Assembly: GCF_000023125.1 (NCBI RefSeq)
Contig: NC_013037.1
Coordinates: 1,364,001-1,428,000, forward strand
DNA length: 64,000 nucleotides
From: Dyadobacter fermentans DSM 18053
GTDB taxonomy: Bacteria; Bacteroidota; Bacteroidia; Cytophagales; Spirosomataceae
Direction of reading: 5' to 3'
Below the pieces are notes generated by a model. It searched no databases. It was not told the DNA's origin and worked only from the letters and a program-made list of their open reading frames with translations. The translations under genes and the position numbers were made by a program. Shown here in pieces: positions 1 to 9,683 of this stretch (positions are counted from its first letter, which is position 1; each line of letters starts with the position of its first letter).

Positions 1-363
1 GCCAATACCTTCGACGTCGCCATTTGCAATCACGTCATGGAGCACGTAGATGACTATATTCTCGCCATGAGCGAACTTCACCGCGTCCTCAAACCGGGCG
101 GCTGGGCATTGATCCAATCCCCGCAGGACATGAAATACGAAGTAACCTACGAAGACCCGACGATCACCGATCCCAAAGAACGCGAAATCCATTTCCTCCA
201 AAACGACCACCTGCGCCTCTTCGGCCGTAACTACGGCAAAGAGCTCGAAAAAGGTGGTTTCAAGGTAACGGAAGACCGTTTTGTAATGGATGAATTGACA
301 AAAGCAGAAGTGCAGCGGTATTCGTTGCCTGGGGAAGAGATTGTTTATTTCTGCCAGAAGTAA
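1..363 (+). CDS. SAM-dependent methyltransferase, C-terminal part (5' end outside window)
   Basis: The frame is open from base 1, so the gene starts upstream of the window. The visible part begins with FDVAICNHVMEHVDD and continues with LHRVLKPGGWALIQSP. These are the post-motif-II and motif-III parts of class I SAM-dependent methyltransferases (Methyltransf_11 type), in which the acidic strand is followed by the H-V-x-E-H segment and the LKPGG turn. The substrate cannot be told because the SAM-binding glycine loop and the N-terminus are missing. A strong bidirectional hairpin terminator follows directly. Family assignment is good; function is open. Confidence 0.8.
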   Translation, partial: ANTFDVAICNHVMEHVDDYILAMSELHRVLKPGGWALIQSPQDMKYEVTYEDPTITDPKEREIHFLQNDHLRLFGRNYGKELEKGGFKVTEDRFVMDELTKAEVQRYSLPGEEIVYFCQK

Positions 364-375
364 ATATTTATGCAT

Positions 376-413
376 AAAAAAGAGGGCGCTTCCGCGGGAG
401 CGCCCTCTTTTTT
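376..413. terminator. Bidirectional rho-independent terminator
   Basis: AGAGGGCGCT and AGCGCCCTCT form a stem around a short TCCGCGGG loop. An A-run precedes it and a T-run follows it, so it can stop transcription in both directions. It sits between the convergent methyltransferase and glycosyltransferase genes. Confidence 0.9.
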
Positions 414-428
414 ATGCTGTAAGTCTGA

Positions 429-1445
429 TCACGAAGGATACTCTATCGCCGCCCCTGTTTCGCGGTGGGCCTTATTTTCCCAAAGCCGCTTCCAGCCTTC
501 CTGCAAGAATCCGATGCCGTAGCCGAAAAGCTGCGTAAATGCCGCTCCAATGCTCAGGACAGCGACGTCCGCCCGCTTTGTCTGGCGCAATGCATCAATG
601 AAAAGCAATGCGATGTAAATGCCGAGAAACCAAAGCCCCAGGTAGAAGAATGGTTCGAAAATGAAGTACCACAATGGAATGCTGCAAACGCCCAGCGTGA
701 ACAGTAACGGGAATGTATGCACGAGTTTCAATTCCTCGGGGTAATAGCGGGCGATGTTGATGCGCGCGCGGCCGAAGAATTTCAACTGCCTGAAAAACGA
801 CCCGAACTGCGTCCTGCGCTTGTGGTAAATAAATGCTTCGGGAATCAACGCGGACTTAAATCCGAGTCGCAGCGCCGAAATGCTGAACAGAATATCCTCT
901 CCCATCCGGCTCGTGAGAAACCCGCCCGTGCGCTCCCAAACCTTGCGCGAGAGGCCCATGTTGAAGCTACGCGGATGGAATGTACCGCCCATATTATTCT
1001 TCTTACCGCGAATCCCCCCGGTGGTAAATACCGAGGTCATCGAGTAACTGATCGCCTTCTGGATAGGTGTAAATGAAGGGTGATCCGTATCAGGCCCACC
1101 GTACAAATCCACGTAATCGGCATTCAAACGATTCTCGACGATCGAGAGATAGTCCGGCTCAATCAATGCATCCGAATCGAGCAATATGAAATAATCGCCT
1201 GCCGCGCGTTCGAAACCATGGTTACGCGCAAAGCCCTGGCCGCCATTTTCTTTGTAATGGTAATGAATATCGAGCCTGTCCGCAAATGAAGCTACCACGG
1301 CATCCGCTTTGATTTTGGAGCCATCTTCGACGATTACTACTTCGAAATTTTTGTACGCCTGCTGTGCCAGACACGCCAGAAGCTCTTCCAGCTCGTCAGG
1401 GCGGTTGTAGACAGGGATGATGATGGAGTAGCGGCGGGGGGTCAA
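429..1445 (-). CDS. Family 2 glycosyltransferase with C-terminal membrane segments
   Basis: Transfers a sugar from a nucleotide donor to a lipid or polysaccharide acceptor; the acceptor is unknown. The N-terminus YSIIIPVYNRPDEL is the GT-A first strand. VEDGS, the LDSDA metal-binding DxD-type motif and a later GED motif follow. Two hydrophobic stretches near residues 245-290 suggest anchoring to the inner membrane. The start is TTG: no ATG exists before the catalytic domain, and the TTG directly precedes the T-P-R-R-Y-S N-terminus. The region upstream is a 31-bp tandem repeat with no ATG on this strand. Length, 338 residues, is normal for the family. Confidence 0.85.
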   Translation of the reverse strand: MTPRRYSIIIPVYNRPDELEELLACLAQQAYKNFEVVIVEDGSKIKADAVVASFADRLDIHYHYKENGGQGFARNHGFERAAGDYFILLDSDALIEPDYLSIVENRLNADYVDLYGGPDTDHPSFTPIQKAISYSMTSVFTTGGIRGKKNNMGGTFHPRSFNMGLSRKVWERTGGFLTSRMGEDILFSISALRLGFKSALIPEAFIYHKRRTQFGSFFRQLKFFGRARINIARYYPEELKLVHTFPLLFTLGVCSIPLWYFIFEPFFYLGLWFLGIYIALLFIDALRQTKRADVAVLSIGAAFTQLFGYGIGFLQEGWKRLWENKAHRETGAAIEYPS

Positions 1446-1531
1446 TTTTGAATGAGAGAATGAGTGAATGAGTGAATTTTGAATGACTGAATGAGTGAAT
1501 GAGTGAATTTTGAATGACTGAATGAGTGAAT
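1446..1531. repeat. 31-bp tandem repeat, nearly three copies, at a gene start
   Basis: The unit TTTTGAATGACTGAATGAG plus TGAATGAGTGAA begins at 1446, 1477 and 1508; the third copy is partial. Inside each unit a GAATGA/GAGTGAAT word repeats. The array touches the TTG start codon of the leftward glycosyltransferase, so it forms that gene's 5' leader. A similar GAATGATT word makes up the repeat at 9533-9619. Confidence 0.85.
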
Positions 1532-1561
1532 ATCGACCGGGTGGATTTTGTACTATGACTG

Positions 1562-1742
1562 AATGCCGTTAGGCATGTAATATTGGTAGCAAAAGATGAT
1601 CAACATTGGTTTTGAAATGCCCTTTGGGCATGTAACAACAAAACATTTGCGTGGCCAGCCCGGCGTTGTTGTTGCATCCCTGACGGGATTTTACAATCTG
1701 CTTCATCTTTCAAATGCTACCAATGTTACATCGCTACGCGAT
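1562..1742. repeat. Cluster of palindrome-plus-tail intergenic repeats
   Basis: Four small palindromic heads lie in this gap: TGCCGTTAGGCA (1564-1575), TGCCCTTTGGGCA (1618-1630), ATCCCTGACGGGAT (1676-1689) and ATCGCTACGCGAT (1730-1742). Heads one and two are followed by TGTAA tails; the first continues as TATTGGTAGC. The last head is preceded by the reverse complement GCTACCAATGTTAC, so copies face both ways. The head sequence varies while the tail is kept. Similar elements are common between genes in Cytophagales as I recall; copy number cannot be checked here. Confidence 0.6.
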
Positions 1743-3034
1743 TAGGCTGTTATTTCTATCAATGCTTCTTCATTTGCCGCGATAATCCGCTCCAAATGCG
1801 CGTCCGTCAGCGCGATCGAGAGGAACATGGCTTCGAATTGGCTGGGGCCCATGTAAATGCCGCGGTTCAGCATTGCGTGGAAATATTTGCCGAACAACGG
1901 CAGATCCGACGACTTGGCCGATGGGAAATCGGTAACGGCGTCCGGTGTAAAAAACAGCGTATACATGGAACCGATTTGGTTCAATGTGTAATTCAAACCC
2001 AACTTTTCCATCGAAGCGCGGAAGCCGTTTGCCAGCTTGTTACCTGCATTTTCGAGCTGGGTATAAACTTCGGGATGTTCGTTCAGGTAGGTAAGCATGG
2101 TGTAACCTGCCGCCATGGCGATAGGGTTACCGGAAAGCGTTCCCGCCTGATAAACCGGACCGGCCGGGGAAACGTAGTTCATGATTTCCGCTTTGCCTCC
2201 GTAAGCGCCAACAGGCATCCCTCCGCCTATAATTTTTCCTAACGTCGTTAAATCGGGCGTAATCCCGAATCTTTCCTGCGCTCCGCCCTTCGAAAGCCGG
2301 AAGCCGGTCATGACTTCGTCGAGGATCAGGACAATGCCTTCTTCGTCGCAAATGCGGCGTAATCCTTCCAGGAAACCCTCTTTCGGGAGCACGCAGCCCA
2401 TGTTGCCCACCACCGGTTCGAGGATCAATGCGGCGATCTGGCCTTTGTTCGCGTCCACGAGTTGCTGCACGGCTTCGAGGTCGTTGTAAGGGGCCGTGAG
2501 GGTGTCGTTAGCAACGCCTTTGGTTACACCCGGACTGTCCGGCGTACCGAATGTGACCGCTCCGCTCCCAGCCGCAATGAGGAAGCTGTCGCCGTGCCCA
2601 TGGTAGCAACCTTCAAACTTGATGATCTTGTCGCGCCCGGTGTACCCGCGCGCCACGCGAATGGCCGACATCGTAGCCTCCGTGCCGGAATTCACCATCC
2701 GCACCTTTTCAATCGAAGGCACCATCGACACGATCAGCTCCGCGATCTCCACTTCCCTGCGCGTAGGCGCACCGAACGAGAATGAATGCTGAATGGCATC
2801 GGAAACGGCCTTTTGGATCAGCTCGTGCGCATGGCCGAGGATCATCGGCCCCCAGGAGTTGATCAGTTCAATGTATTCGTTGCCATCCTCGTCGTAGATG
2901 TAAGGGCCTTTAGCTGATTTGATAAATATCGGGTTACCGCCTACCGCACGGAACGCGCGTACGGGCGAGTTCACGCCGCCTGGGATATAATTTTGTGCTT
3001 TTTCGAAAAGTTGCTGGCTCGTTGAAGTATTCAT
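1742..3034 (-). CDS. hemL: Glutamate-1-semialdehyde 2,1-aminomutase
   Basis: PLP enzyme that converts glutamate-1-semialdehyde to 5-aminolevulinate, the last step of the C5 route to tetrapyrroles. The 430-residue protein matches the family length. It has the N-terminal [16 protein letters not shown] signature, [12 protein letters not shown] cofactor loop, [10 protein letters not shown], and the PLP lysine K267 in [18 protein letters not shown] chose ATG at 3034 because the longer frame adds 14 residues that the family lacks. The upstream gene ends 20 bases away on the same strand, so the two are probably cotranscribed. Confidence 0.96.
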   Translation of the reverse strand: MNTSTSQQLFEKAQNYIPGGVNSPVRAFRAVGGNPIFIKSAKGPYIYDEDGNEYIELINSWGPMILGHAHELIQKAVSDAIQHSFSFGAPTRREVEIAELIVSMVPSIEKVRMVNSGTEATMSAIRVARGYTGRDKIIKFEGCYHGHGDSFLIAAGSGAVTFGTPDSPGVTKGVANDTLTAPYNDLEAVQQLVDANKGQIAALILEPVVGNMGCVLPKEGFLEGLRRICDEEGIVLILDEVMTGFRLSKGGAQERFGITPDLTTLGKIIGGGMPVGAYGGKAEIMNYVSPAGPVYQAGTLSGNPIAMAAGYTMLTYLNEHPEVYTQLENAGNKLANGFRASMEKLGLNYTLNQIGSMYTLFFTPDAVTDFPSAKSSDLPLFGKYFHAMLNRGIYMGPSQFEAMFLSIALTDAHLERIIAANEEALIEITA

Positions 3035-3054
3035 TCTGTAAATGTAGGTTGGTA

Positions 3055-4758
3055 TTATCTGTCCACAGGCACCCATTTGGAGCCATTGTATTTCAGGACA
3101 GGCGTAATCTGGTTTTCATTCGCTTTGGTATAGTCAAAACCCGACAGCAGGTATTCTTCGCTATCGAATTTCCGCGATTGCAGGCCGGAAGGCAGCTTGT
3201 CTTTGTGCTTAGAAAGCATCCGCCCAAAGAACAGCAGCTGATCATAGCCCTGGTACGAATACACCGAAGGAAATGTACTGGTTTTGTTATAATAGTTTTT
3301 CTGGAACTGGCGGATCGTTTCCTTCTCGCGGTCCACATAGTCGGCGTCGATGAGCGTCAGGCGCGCTCCGTAACGCGATAGCCTCGCCTGCTGGGAATTA
3401 AAGCTCGTTGATGTGGCTACAACAGGCAGGGTGTTCAGCTTGCGGCTGTTCAATACCTCTATCAGGTTTCCGCCCGATACACCGTCCGAAGAAAACAATG
3501 CAACGTGCGCAGGTTTATTGGTTTCAAACGAAGGGACCTTGTTTTCCATCGATTCGCGGTCGGGCTGGATGCGCGTGAGGGAGGTTACCTTCCCTCCTTT
3601 CGCCTTCCACTCGGCAGCGTACGAAGCAGCCATAGCCGAATCCTTGGCCGTATTGCCGTAGTAAATGACCGTGCTAAGGCCCGGAGAAAGCGTCCGCATC
3701 CATTGGGCGGCTCGTTGGGTTTGGTAGGTAATGGACGGGTGCCCGAGGTAAATGTTGCCGGCTTTCAGCAAATTGGCGTCCGTCGAAAGCGGGTTCAGCA
3801 TAATCGCATTGCTGCCTGAAACGAAGTCGGCCGCCACGTCGAATGTATTGGCATACAACGGCCCGATCACCATGTCCGAGAGCTGGAAATTCTTGTTATC
3901 CGCAATCGCCTGCATGCCCCGCGCATCGTTGCCCACATCGTAAGCCCAGAGGTTCACGGTGATCCCTTCGCTTTGAAGCTGTTCTTTTGCAATGGTCAGG
4001 CCGAGGTAATAGTCGTAGGCAAACTGGTTGGAGCGGCGCCGGGAACTGCTGAATTCGTCGAGGCGGAACGGGAGCAGTACAGCCACGTCCAGGTATCCTT
4101 TCGTCCATTGTGTGTCGGATTTCGGTGCACTGCGCTTGGGCGCTTCCTCTACTTTTTCGCTTTTACGGAATTTAAACTGCTTGTCGAGCTGTGCGGCGTA
4201 GGCCAGGTCGCCCTGGGCCGGCGTACGCGTGGATTGAATGGCCTGGTAAACCATCAATGCAATGTCCCGGTCGGCAGGATACTGCTTTTGCAGGTCTTTC
4301 AGTTTCAAAAAGTCGCTGATCGCGCCGAGGTGATGTTGTTTCAATGCCTGCACATCCTTGTTGAGCGACGAATCCTTGATCCTCGCTAGCTGTTCCAGGC
4401 CCTCGCCGATCTGCCCGTTCTCGAAATTCACGGCGCCGAGCAGATAATACACGTCATTGATCTTGTTCCAGCCGGGGTAGCGGCTTTGGAGTTGGAGCAA
4501 CATCTGCCGGCTGTCCTTGTAGCGTTTCAGATTGTAGGCGCTCAATGCATAGTAGTAGTGCGCATAGGGCGAATAGGCCGTTTTCGCATTTACGCTCGTC
4601 ATGGAATAAAACTTATCCATCGCCACGGCGTATTTACCTTGTTTAAAATCTGCCAGGGCCGATCGGTACCGGCTGTCCGATTGAGCGCTATTCTGCCCGT
4701 ATGCGGCCTGGAACAAACCGATCTGAACTGTCAAAATCAAAAAAAAGATAACTTTCAT
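3055..4758 (-). CDS. Secreted TPR plus type 1 periplasmic-binding-fold protein
   Basis: The start at 4758 gives a signal peptide, [22 protein letters not shown]. Residues about 25-190 read as TPR-like helical pairs ([54 protein letters not shown]). The C-terminal half is a periplasmic binding protein type 1 fold ([54 protein letters not shown]). This layout resembles LpoA-type and amino-acid-receptor-like proteins that Bacteroidota encode without ABC partners. A role in envelope or peptidoglycan control is possible but inferred. It lies between yidC and hemL on the same strand. Confidence 0.75.
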   Translation of the reverse strand: MKVIFFLILTVQIGLFQAAYGQNSAQSDSRYRSALADFKQGKYAVAMDKFYSMTSVNAKTAYSPYAHYYYALSAYNLKRYKDSRQMLLQLQSRYPGWNKINDVYYLLGAVNFENGQIGEGLEQLARIKDSSLNKDVQALKQHHLGAISDFLKLKDLQKQYPADRDIALMVYQAIQSTRTPAQGDLAYAAQLDKQFKFRKSEKVEEAPKRSAPKSDTQWTKGYLDVAVLLPFRLDEFSSSRRRSNQFAYDYYLGLTIAKEQLQSEGITVNLWAYDVGNDARGMQAIADNKNFQLSDMVIGPLYANTFDVAADFVSGSNAIMLNPLSTDANLLKAGNIYLGHPSITYQTQRAAQWMRTLSPGLSTVIYYGNTAKDSAMAASYAAEWKAKGGKVTSLTRIQPDRESMENKVPSFETNKPAHVALFSSDGVSGGNLIEVLNSRKLNTLPVVATSTSFNSQQARLSRYGARLTLIDADYVDREKETIRQFQKNYYNKTSTFPSVYSYQGYDQLLFFGRMLSKHKDKLPSGLQSRKFDSEEYLLSGFDYTKANENQITPVLKYNGSKWVPVDR

Positions 4759-4881
4759 CAGGATTTCGGGGTCAAGATTATGCTGATTTTCTGGCTGCAA
4801 AAATCAGCCCAAAATGGAAAAAAACGGGCAATATCCCAACCGGAACATTGCCCTTTATTAATTACGATCTAAAAAGACCTT

Positions 4882-6690
4882 TTATTTCTTTTTTGTCTTT
4901 TTCTCTAATTCAGCCTGCTTCTTTTTTGCTTCTTCCGCAGCCTGCAACGATTTTTCGAGGTACTTCTGGAATTTGCTCTGTTTTTTCTCGCCGGTCGCGT
5001 TTTTCTTGCGGTTTTCTTCCAGGATATTTTTGATTTTATCCTCATTCACAAACCGTTTGATCAACAGCTGCTGAGCGATAGTCACGACGTTCGAAACGAA
5101 GTAGTAGAACGTCAAACCAGCCGGGAAAGAGTTCAATATGAACATGAACATCAGCGGCATCACGTACCCGAGCGCCTTCATATTCACCGGTCCGGGTTGT
5201 GTAGGCGTGTTCTGGTTGTTGTAATAGGCGTAACCGATGCTGGAAGCCGTCATCAGGATGGTGAACAAGCTGATGTGGTTACCGATGCCGAACGGCACTT
5301 CGAACGGCAGCTTGAAGAACGAATCGTACGTAGAAAGGTCATCCGCCCACAGGAACGATTGCTGCCGCAGCTCGATCAGGTTCGGAAAGAGGAAGAAGAG
5401 CGAGAACAGGATGGGCATCGTAGCCAGCACGGGCACACAGCCGCTCAGCGGGCTTACCCCTACCTGCTGGTAAAGCTTCATTTGCTCCTGCTGCTGTTTC
5501 GCGAGGTCGTCTTTGTTTTGCTCCCGGATTTGTTCCAGTTCCGGCCCCAGGATACGCATTTTCGCCATGCTGATGTACGATTTGTAAGTCAGCGGCGTGA
5601 GCAGCGTTTTAACAAACAATACCAGCAGGATGATCAGCAAGCCATAATTGCTCACAAATCCCTCGATGAGGTTGAAAAGCGGAACAAGGAAGAATTTGTT
5701 GATCGGTTTCAGGAATGCGTAACCGAGGTAAACGTTCTGGTCGAAGTTCTCGGCCTTCACTTTGTCTACGATGTGGTATTCGTTCGGGCCGAGGTAAAAC
5801 TGGAAGTTCGCTTCGCCTTTCTGAACCGCTGCCGTGGGAATGCCCGCGAAAACGTTCATATTTTTCACGATCACCGAATCCTCCGGGTTCACGTTTGCAC
5901 GCACGGTGACGTTCGTGAGCGGATGTTTTTCGGCGATCAGGCCCGCCAGGAAGTATTTGTGCTTGATGGTGAACCATTTAACCGGATCGGCCGTCTTTTC
6001 TTCCTCGTTGGAAGTCGGGCTGGTGGCCAGGCTTTTCAGTTCGTCCGTGTAGTAGTTTACGGTCACTACTTCACGGTTTTTCTTCATATCGTTTTCCAGT
6101 TGGAGCAGGTCGTTATCCCAATGGAATTCAACCGACTTGTTGGCCGGCAATGCGCCGCTGGCTTTAATGCCGTAGTCGATCACGTAGCCGGTGCCCCGCA
6201 CTACGTAGGTCTGCTCAACCGTTTGATTATTCTTAATCGTCGCACGGTAAGTAATCACCGCCGAATCGCCTTCCGCAAGGGTGCGGTCCTGTGCGTCGGT
6301 CGTGAAGGTCTGGTTAGTAAGCCTTACGTCGCCGGTCTGCGTAGGCAGGTCGATCTGGAACTTGTTATGGTTTTCGGCGATCAGGTAAAGGGGTTTCTGA
6401 TCGTAGGTTTTGTAGTTTTTCAACATCACCTCTTTCATTACCCCGCCTTTGTTGGTAAAAACCACGCGGGCGTCCTTCGTTTCGATCACCAGGTCCTTTT
6501 GCGGAATTGCGAGGGAATCAACTGATTGTGAGGAATTCTGGGTAGTATCCGAAGTGACAGACGAGGGTTTGGAAACCTCCTTCTTCACCTCCGCCACCGG
6601 AGTAGGTTCCACGGGTTTGGGAACCAGTATCTGGTAGCCTATCAGCATCAGCATGATCAAGACCAGGCCGATTACAAAATTTTTATCCAT
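4882..6690 (-). CDS. yidC: Membrane protein insertase YidC
   Basis: Inserts and folds inner-membrane proteins, alone or with SecYEG. The order of parts is: N-terminal membrane anchor (MDKNFVIGLVLIMLMLIGYQ), a Ser/Thr/Val-rich linker, a large periplasmic beta domain (about residues 65-340), then the five-helix OxaI core with GLLIILLVLFVKTLLTPLTYK, SPLSGCVPVLATMPILFSLFF and the final AGLTFYYFVSNVVTIAQQLL. The C-terminus is Lys/Glu-rich, typical of ribosome-contacting tails. At 602 residues it is the long, periplasmic-domain form of Gram-negative bacteria. It follows pyrG on the same strand. Confidence 0.97.
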   Translation of the reverse strand: MDKNFVIGLVLIMLMLIGYQILVPKPVEPTPVAEVKKEVSKPSSVTSDTTQNSSQSVDSLAIPQKDLVIETKDARVVFTNKGGVMKEVMLKNYKTYDQKPLYLIAENHNKFQIDLPTQTGDVRLTNQTFTTDAQDRTLAEGDSAVITYRATIKNNQTVEQTYVVRGTGYVIDYGIKASGALPANKSVEFHWDNDLLQLENDMKKNREVVTVNYYTDELKSLATSPTSNEEEKTADPVKWFTIKHKYFLAGLIAEKHPLTNVTVRANVNPEDSVIVKNMNVFAGIPTAAVQKGEANFQFYLGPNEYHIVDKVKAENFDQNVYLGYAFLKPINKFFLVPLFNLIEGFVSNYGLLIILLVLFVKTLLTPLTYKSYISMAKMRILGPELEQIREQNKDDLAKQQQEQMKLYQQVGVSPLSGCVPVLATMPILFSLFFLFPNLIELRQQSFLWADDLSTYDSFFKLPFEVPFGIGNHISLFTILMTASSIGYAYYNNQNTPTQPGPVNMKALGYVMPLMFMFILNSFPAGLTFYYFVSNVVTIAQQLLIKRFVNEDKIKNILEENRKKNATGEKKQSKFQKYLEKSLQAAEEAKKKQAELEKKTKKK

Positions 6691-6777
6691 TATTTACTTT
6701 AAATTATTGAAATAACATACCGCTTACAAGGCGGCAAAGGTAACAAGTTTTTTCGCTTAACAGGCCTTAAAATGTGA

Positions 6778-8442
6778 TCAGTGGGAAACCGGGTTGAGGG
6801 TTTCTACCGATCTTTTTTGCAATGAATAGGTCAATGCGGCCGCCACGAAATTCACGAAGATCGGGTGCGGGTTCATCACGGTGCTTTTCAGCTCTGGGTG
6901 AAACTGTACGCCAATGTAGAACGGATGCGAAGGCAGCTCGACCATTTCAACGAGGTTGTTGTCCGGGTTGATACCGGTAGCCAGCAGTCCCTTTTCGTCG
7001 AATTCCTTCAAGTATTTGTTGTTGAATTCGTAGCGGTGACGGTGGCGCTCGCTGATATTGGTTTTGCCGTAAATGCGGTGCGCCAATGTATCCTTTTTAA
7101 TGCGGCACGGGTAAGCGCCCAAACGCATGGTTCCACCTTTGTTCGAAACATCTTTCTGATCTTTCATCAGGTGGATCACCGGATGGTCGGTAGCGGCATC
7201 CATTTCCACGGAATGCGCATTCTGCCAGCCGATCACGTTGCGGGCGTATTCGATCACGGCCATTTGCATACCCAAACAAATCCCGAAGAACGGAATGTTG
7301 TTCTCGCGTACATATTGAATGGCGGCGATCTTACCTTCGATACCGCGCTCGCCAAAGCCCGGAGCTACGAGCACACCATCGAGATTTTCGAGTTTTTCGA
7401 CTGCATTTTCGGCAGTAAGGCTTTCAGAATGGATCCATTCGATATTCACCTTGCATTCATTCGCAGCGCCGGCGTGGATAAACGACTCCACGATCGACTT
7501 GTATGCATCGTGCAGCTCTACATATTTACCAACCAATCCAATCCGGACGGAATCGATCGGGTTTTTGAGTCTCGAAAGGAATGTCTTCCACGATTCGAGG
7601 TCCACGTCTTTGTCATTATAAATGTCGAGCATGTACAATGCACGCTGGTCTAGGCGCTCTTTGAGCATCAGCAAAGGCACGGCGTAAATCGTATCGGCGT
7701 CCATCGCCTCGATCACCGAGTTCACCTGAACGTTACAGAACAATGCGATTTTCTTGCGGATGTCGTACGGCAGCGGGTGCTCGGTGCGGCACACGAGGAT
7801 ATCCGGCTGGATACCCGATTCCTGCAACATTCTCACCGAGTGCTGCGTGGGCTTGGTTTTCAGCTCGCCTGCGGAGTTCAGGTAAGGGATAAGTGTAAGG
7901 TGGATCACAAGTGTATCCTGCTCGTCCATCTCGAATTTCACCTGACGCACCGCTTCCAGGAACGGCAGTGACTCGATATCCCCTACGCAACCACCTATTT
8001 CCGTAATCACAATGTCGTAATCACCGGTTTGGCCCAGCAACAGCATGTTTCTTTTCAGCTCGTCGGTAATGTGCGGAACCACCTGTACGGTTTTCCCGAG
8101 GAAGTCGCCGCGACGCTCGGCGGTAATAACGTTGTGGTAGATACGCCCTGTGGTGACGTTGTTTGCCTGTGAAGTGCGAACGTTCAGGAAACGCTCATAA
8201 TGGCCCAGATCGAGATCGGTTTCGGCCCCATCGTCCGTTACGTAGCATTCGCCGTGCTCGTAGGGGTTCATGGTGCCCGGGTCGATGTTCAGATACGGGT
8301 CAAATTTTTGGATGGTAACGGAAAGCCCTCTGGCTTGCAGTAATTTAGCTAGTGATGAGGCAATGATTCCCTTGCCAAGTGAAGATGTAACACCGCCCGT
8401 AACGAAAATGTACTTAGCGGTCTTTCGTGCTTTGGAAGCCAT
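6778..8442 (-). CDS. pyrG: CTP synthase
   Basis: Makes CTP from UTP, ATP and glutamine. The N-terminal synthetase domain carries the P-loop region GGVTSSLGKGIIASSL and the DPYLNIDPGTMNPYEHGE metal and nucleotide segment. The C-terminal glutamine amidotransferase domain has the nucleophile cysteine in FFGICLGMQ and the GVQFHPE histidine/glutamate pair. The ATG at 8442 (MASKARKTAKYIFVTGGV) is preferred over one 36 bases upstream because it gives the normal 554-residue length. Essential pyrimidine gene. Confidence 0.97.
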   Translation of the reverse strand: MASKARKTAKYIFVTGGVTSSLGKGIIASSLAKLLQARGLSVTIQKFDPYLNIDPGTMNPYEHGECYVTDDGAETDLDLGHYERFLNVRTSQANNVTTGRIYHNVITAERRGDFLGKTVQVVPHITDELKRNMLLLGQTGDYDIVITEIGGCVGDIESLPFLEAVRQVKFEMDEQDTLVIHLTLIPYLNSAGELKTKPTQHSVRMLQESGIQPDILVCRTEHPLPYDIRKKIALFCNVQVNSVIEAMDADTIYAVPLLMLKERLDQRALYMLDIYNDKDVDLESWKTFLSRLKNPIDSVRIGLVGKYVELHDAYKSIVESFIHAGAANECKVNIEWIHSESLTAENAVEKLENLDGVLVAPGFGERGIEGKIAAIQYVRENNIPFFGICLGMQMAVIEYARNVIGWQNAHSVEMDAATDHPVIHLMKDQKDVSNKGGTMRLGAYPCRIKKDTLAHRIYGKTNISERHRHRYEFNNKYLKEFDEKGLLATGINPDNNLVEMVELPSHPFYIGVQFHPELKSTVMNPHPIFVNFVAAALTYSLQKRSVETLNPVSH

Positions 8443-8635
8443 AAGACTTTGCTGTTTTTCTATGATTACGGGATACAAAGATACAGGATTATTATAAGAA
8501 TCTAAGCGGGGCCTGTCTAAATATTTGCCTGTAAAACAGTAAGGGCTTGGAAGTCTGACGGGTTATCAAATATAATTTTTTCAAATATTTAATTTCTATT
8601 TTGCATTCATTCCAAACCTTAATATCCTTTTAAAA

Positions 8636-9532
8636 ATGATCCGAAAATTACTGTTCCTTCCTGCATTGCTGCTTTGCGGCGCCGGTTCCTGGGCGCAACA
8701 AGCGGCCGATCAAACCAAACCGCTTCACATTATCGTCTTCGGCGCCCACCCCGACGACTGCGACCTCGGTGCCGGCGGCATTGCTTCCATCTATTCTTTG
8801 ATGGGCCACAAAGTGAAATTCGTTTCGCTCACGAACGGCGACGCGGGCCACCAGGACATCGGCGGTGGAGAATTGGCTGCGCGCCGCTATAAAGAAACAC
8901 AGGAGGCTGCACGCCGCTGGGGAATCGAATACGACGTGCTCGATAACCACGACGGCGAGCTTTTGCCTACCATAGAAAACCGTCTGGCCGTGATCCGCAA
9001 AATCCGCGAATGGAACGCCGACGTGGTCATTGCCCCGCGCACCAACGATTACCACCCCGATCACCGCAATACGGGCGTGGTGGTGCAGGATGCCGCGTAT
9101 CTCGTGATCGTGCCCAACGTACTCAGCAGCGTGCCGCCGCTCACAAAGAACCCCGTTTTCCTCTATTTCCGCGACCGTTTCCAGAGACCCAACTCATTCC
9201 GCCCGGATATCGCGATCGATATCACTGAAAATCTTGCTAAAAAAGTGGACGGACTGGACGCGCACGTTTCCCAATTTTACGAGTGGCTCCCCTGGACAAA
9301 CGGTGACCTTGCTAACGTTCCCAAAGACGCAACCGAACGCAAAAAATGGCTCTTCACATCCATGGAAAAACGCTCATCCGTAACCCCGGAAATCAAGGCG
9401 TCACTGGACAAATGGTACGGCGCAGAAAAAGCCGCGAAGGTAAAATATGTAGAAGTTTTCGAAATCACGGAGTACGGTAAGCAACCCTCCGCGGAGGAAG
9501 TGAGGAGGCTGTTTCCGATGCTGCCGAAGTGA
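8636..9532 (+). CDS. Secreted PIG-L/LmbE-family deacetylase
   Basis: Zinc-dependent N-deacetylase fold. After a signal peptide (MIRKLLFLPALLLCGAGSWAQ) the protein has the metal motif FGAHPDDCDLGAGG and the second metal histidine region PRTNDYHPDHRNTG. Relatives remove acetyl groups from N-acetylglucosamine-type sugars; the true substrate here is unknown. Export to the periplasm or surface suggests glycan or metabolite processing. It stands alone, with pyrG running away from it and nspC converging on it, and ends in a repeat hairpin at 9533-9619. Confidence 0.88.
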   Translation: MIRKLLFLPALLLCGAGSWAQQAADQTKPLHIIVFGAHPDDCDLGAGGIASIYSLMGHKVKFVSLTNGDAGHQDIGGGELAARRYKETQEAARRWGIEYDVLDNHDGELLPTIENRLAVIRKIREWNADVVIAPRTNDYHPDHRNTGVVVQDAAYLVIVPNVLSSVPPLTKNPVFLYFRDRFQRPNSFRPDIAIDITENLAKKVDGLDAHVSQFYEWLPWTNGDLANVPKDATERKKWLFTSMEKRSSVTPEIKASLDKWYGAEKAAKVKYVEVFEITEYGKQPSAEEVRRLFPMLPK

Positions 9533-9619
9533 AATGATTGAATGATTGAATGATTGAATGATTGAATAGTTTGAGAGAAAATTCATTCAATCATTCAATC
9601 ATTCGGTCATTCAATCATT
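9533..9619. repeat. Inverted arrays of an 8-bp repeat forming a long hairpin
   Basis: Directly after the stop codon the word ATGATTGA is repeated about four times (9533-9567). After a 13-base spacer the reverse-complement word TCATTCAA is repeated (9581-9619). The two arrays can pair over roughly 35 bases. It lies between convergent genes and may act as a bidirectional terminator made of simple repeats. Confidence 0.8.
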
Positions 9620-9683
9620 AGCACATTTCCGCGAAACGCTTCAAGCCAAAAAACCACCCACTCCACCAATCTCCCCTCGCTTA

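Noticed and set aside
1446..1531. Tandem repeat considered as a CRISPR array
   Set aside because: Units are directly adjacent with no unique spacers, and no cas genes are nearby.
5197..6525. Open frame of 442 codons on the plus strand opposite yidC
   Set aside because: It is the antisense shadow of yidC, whose family identity is certain.
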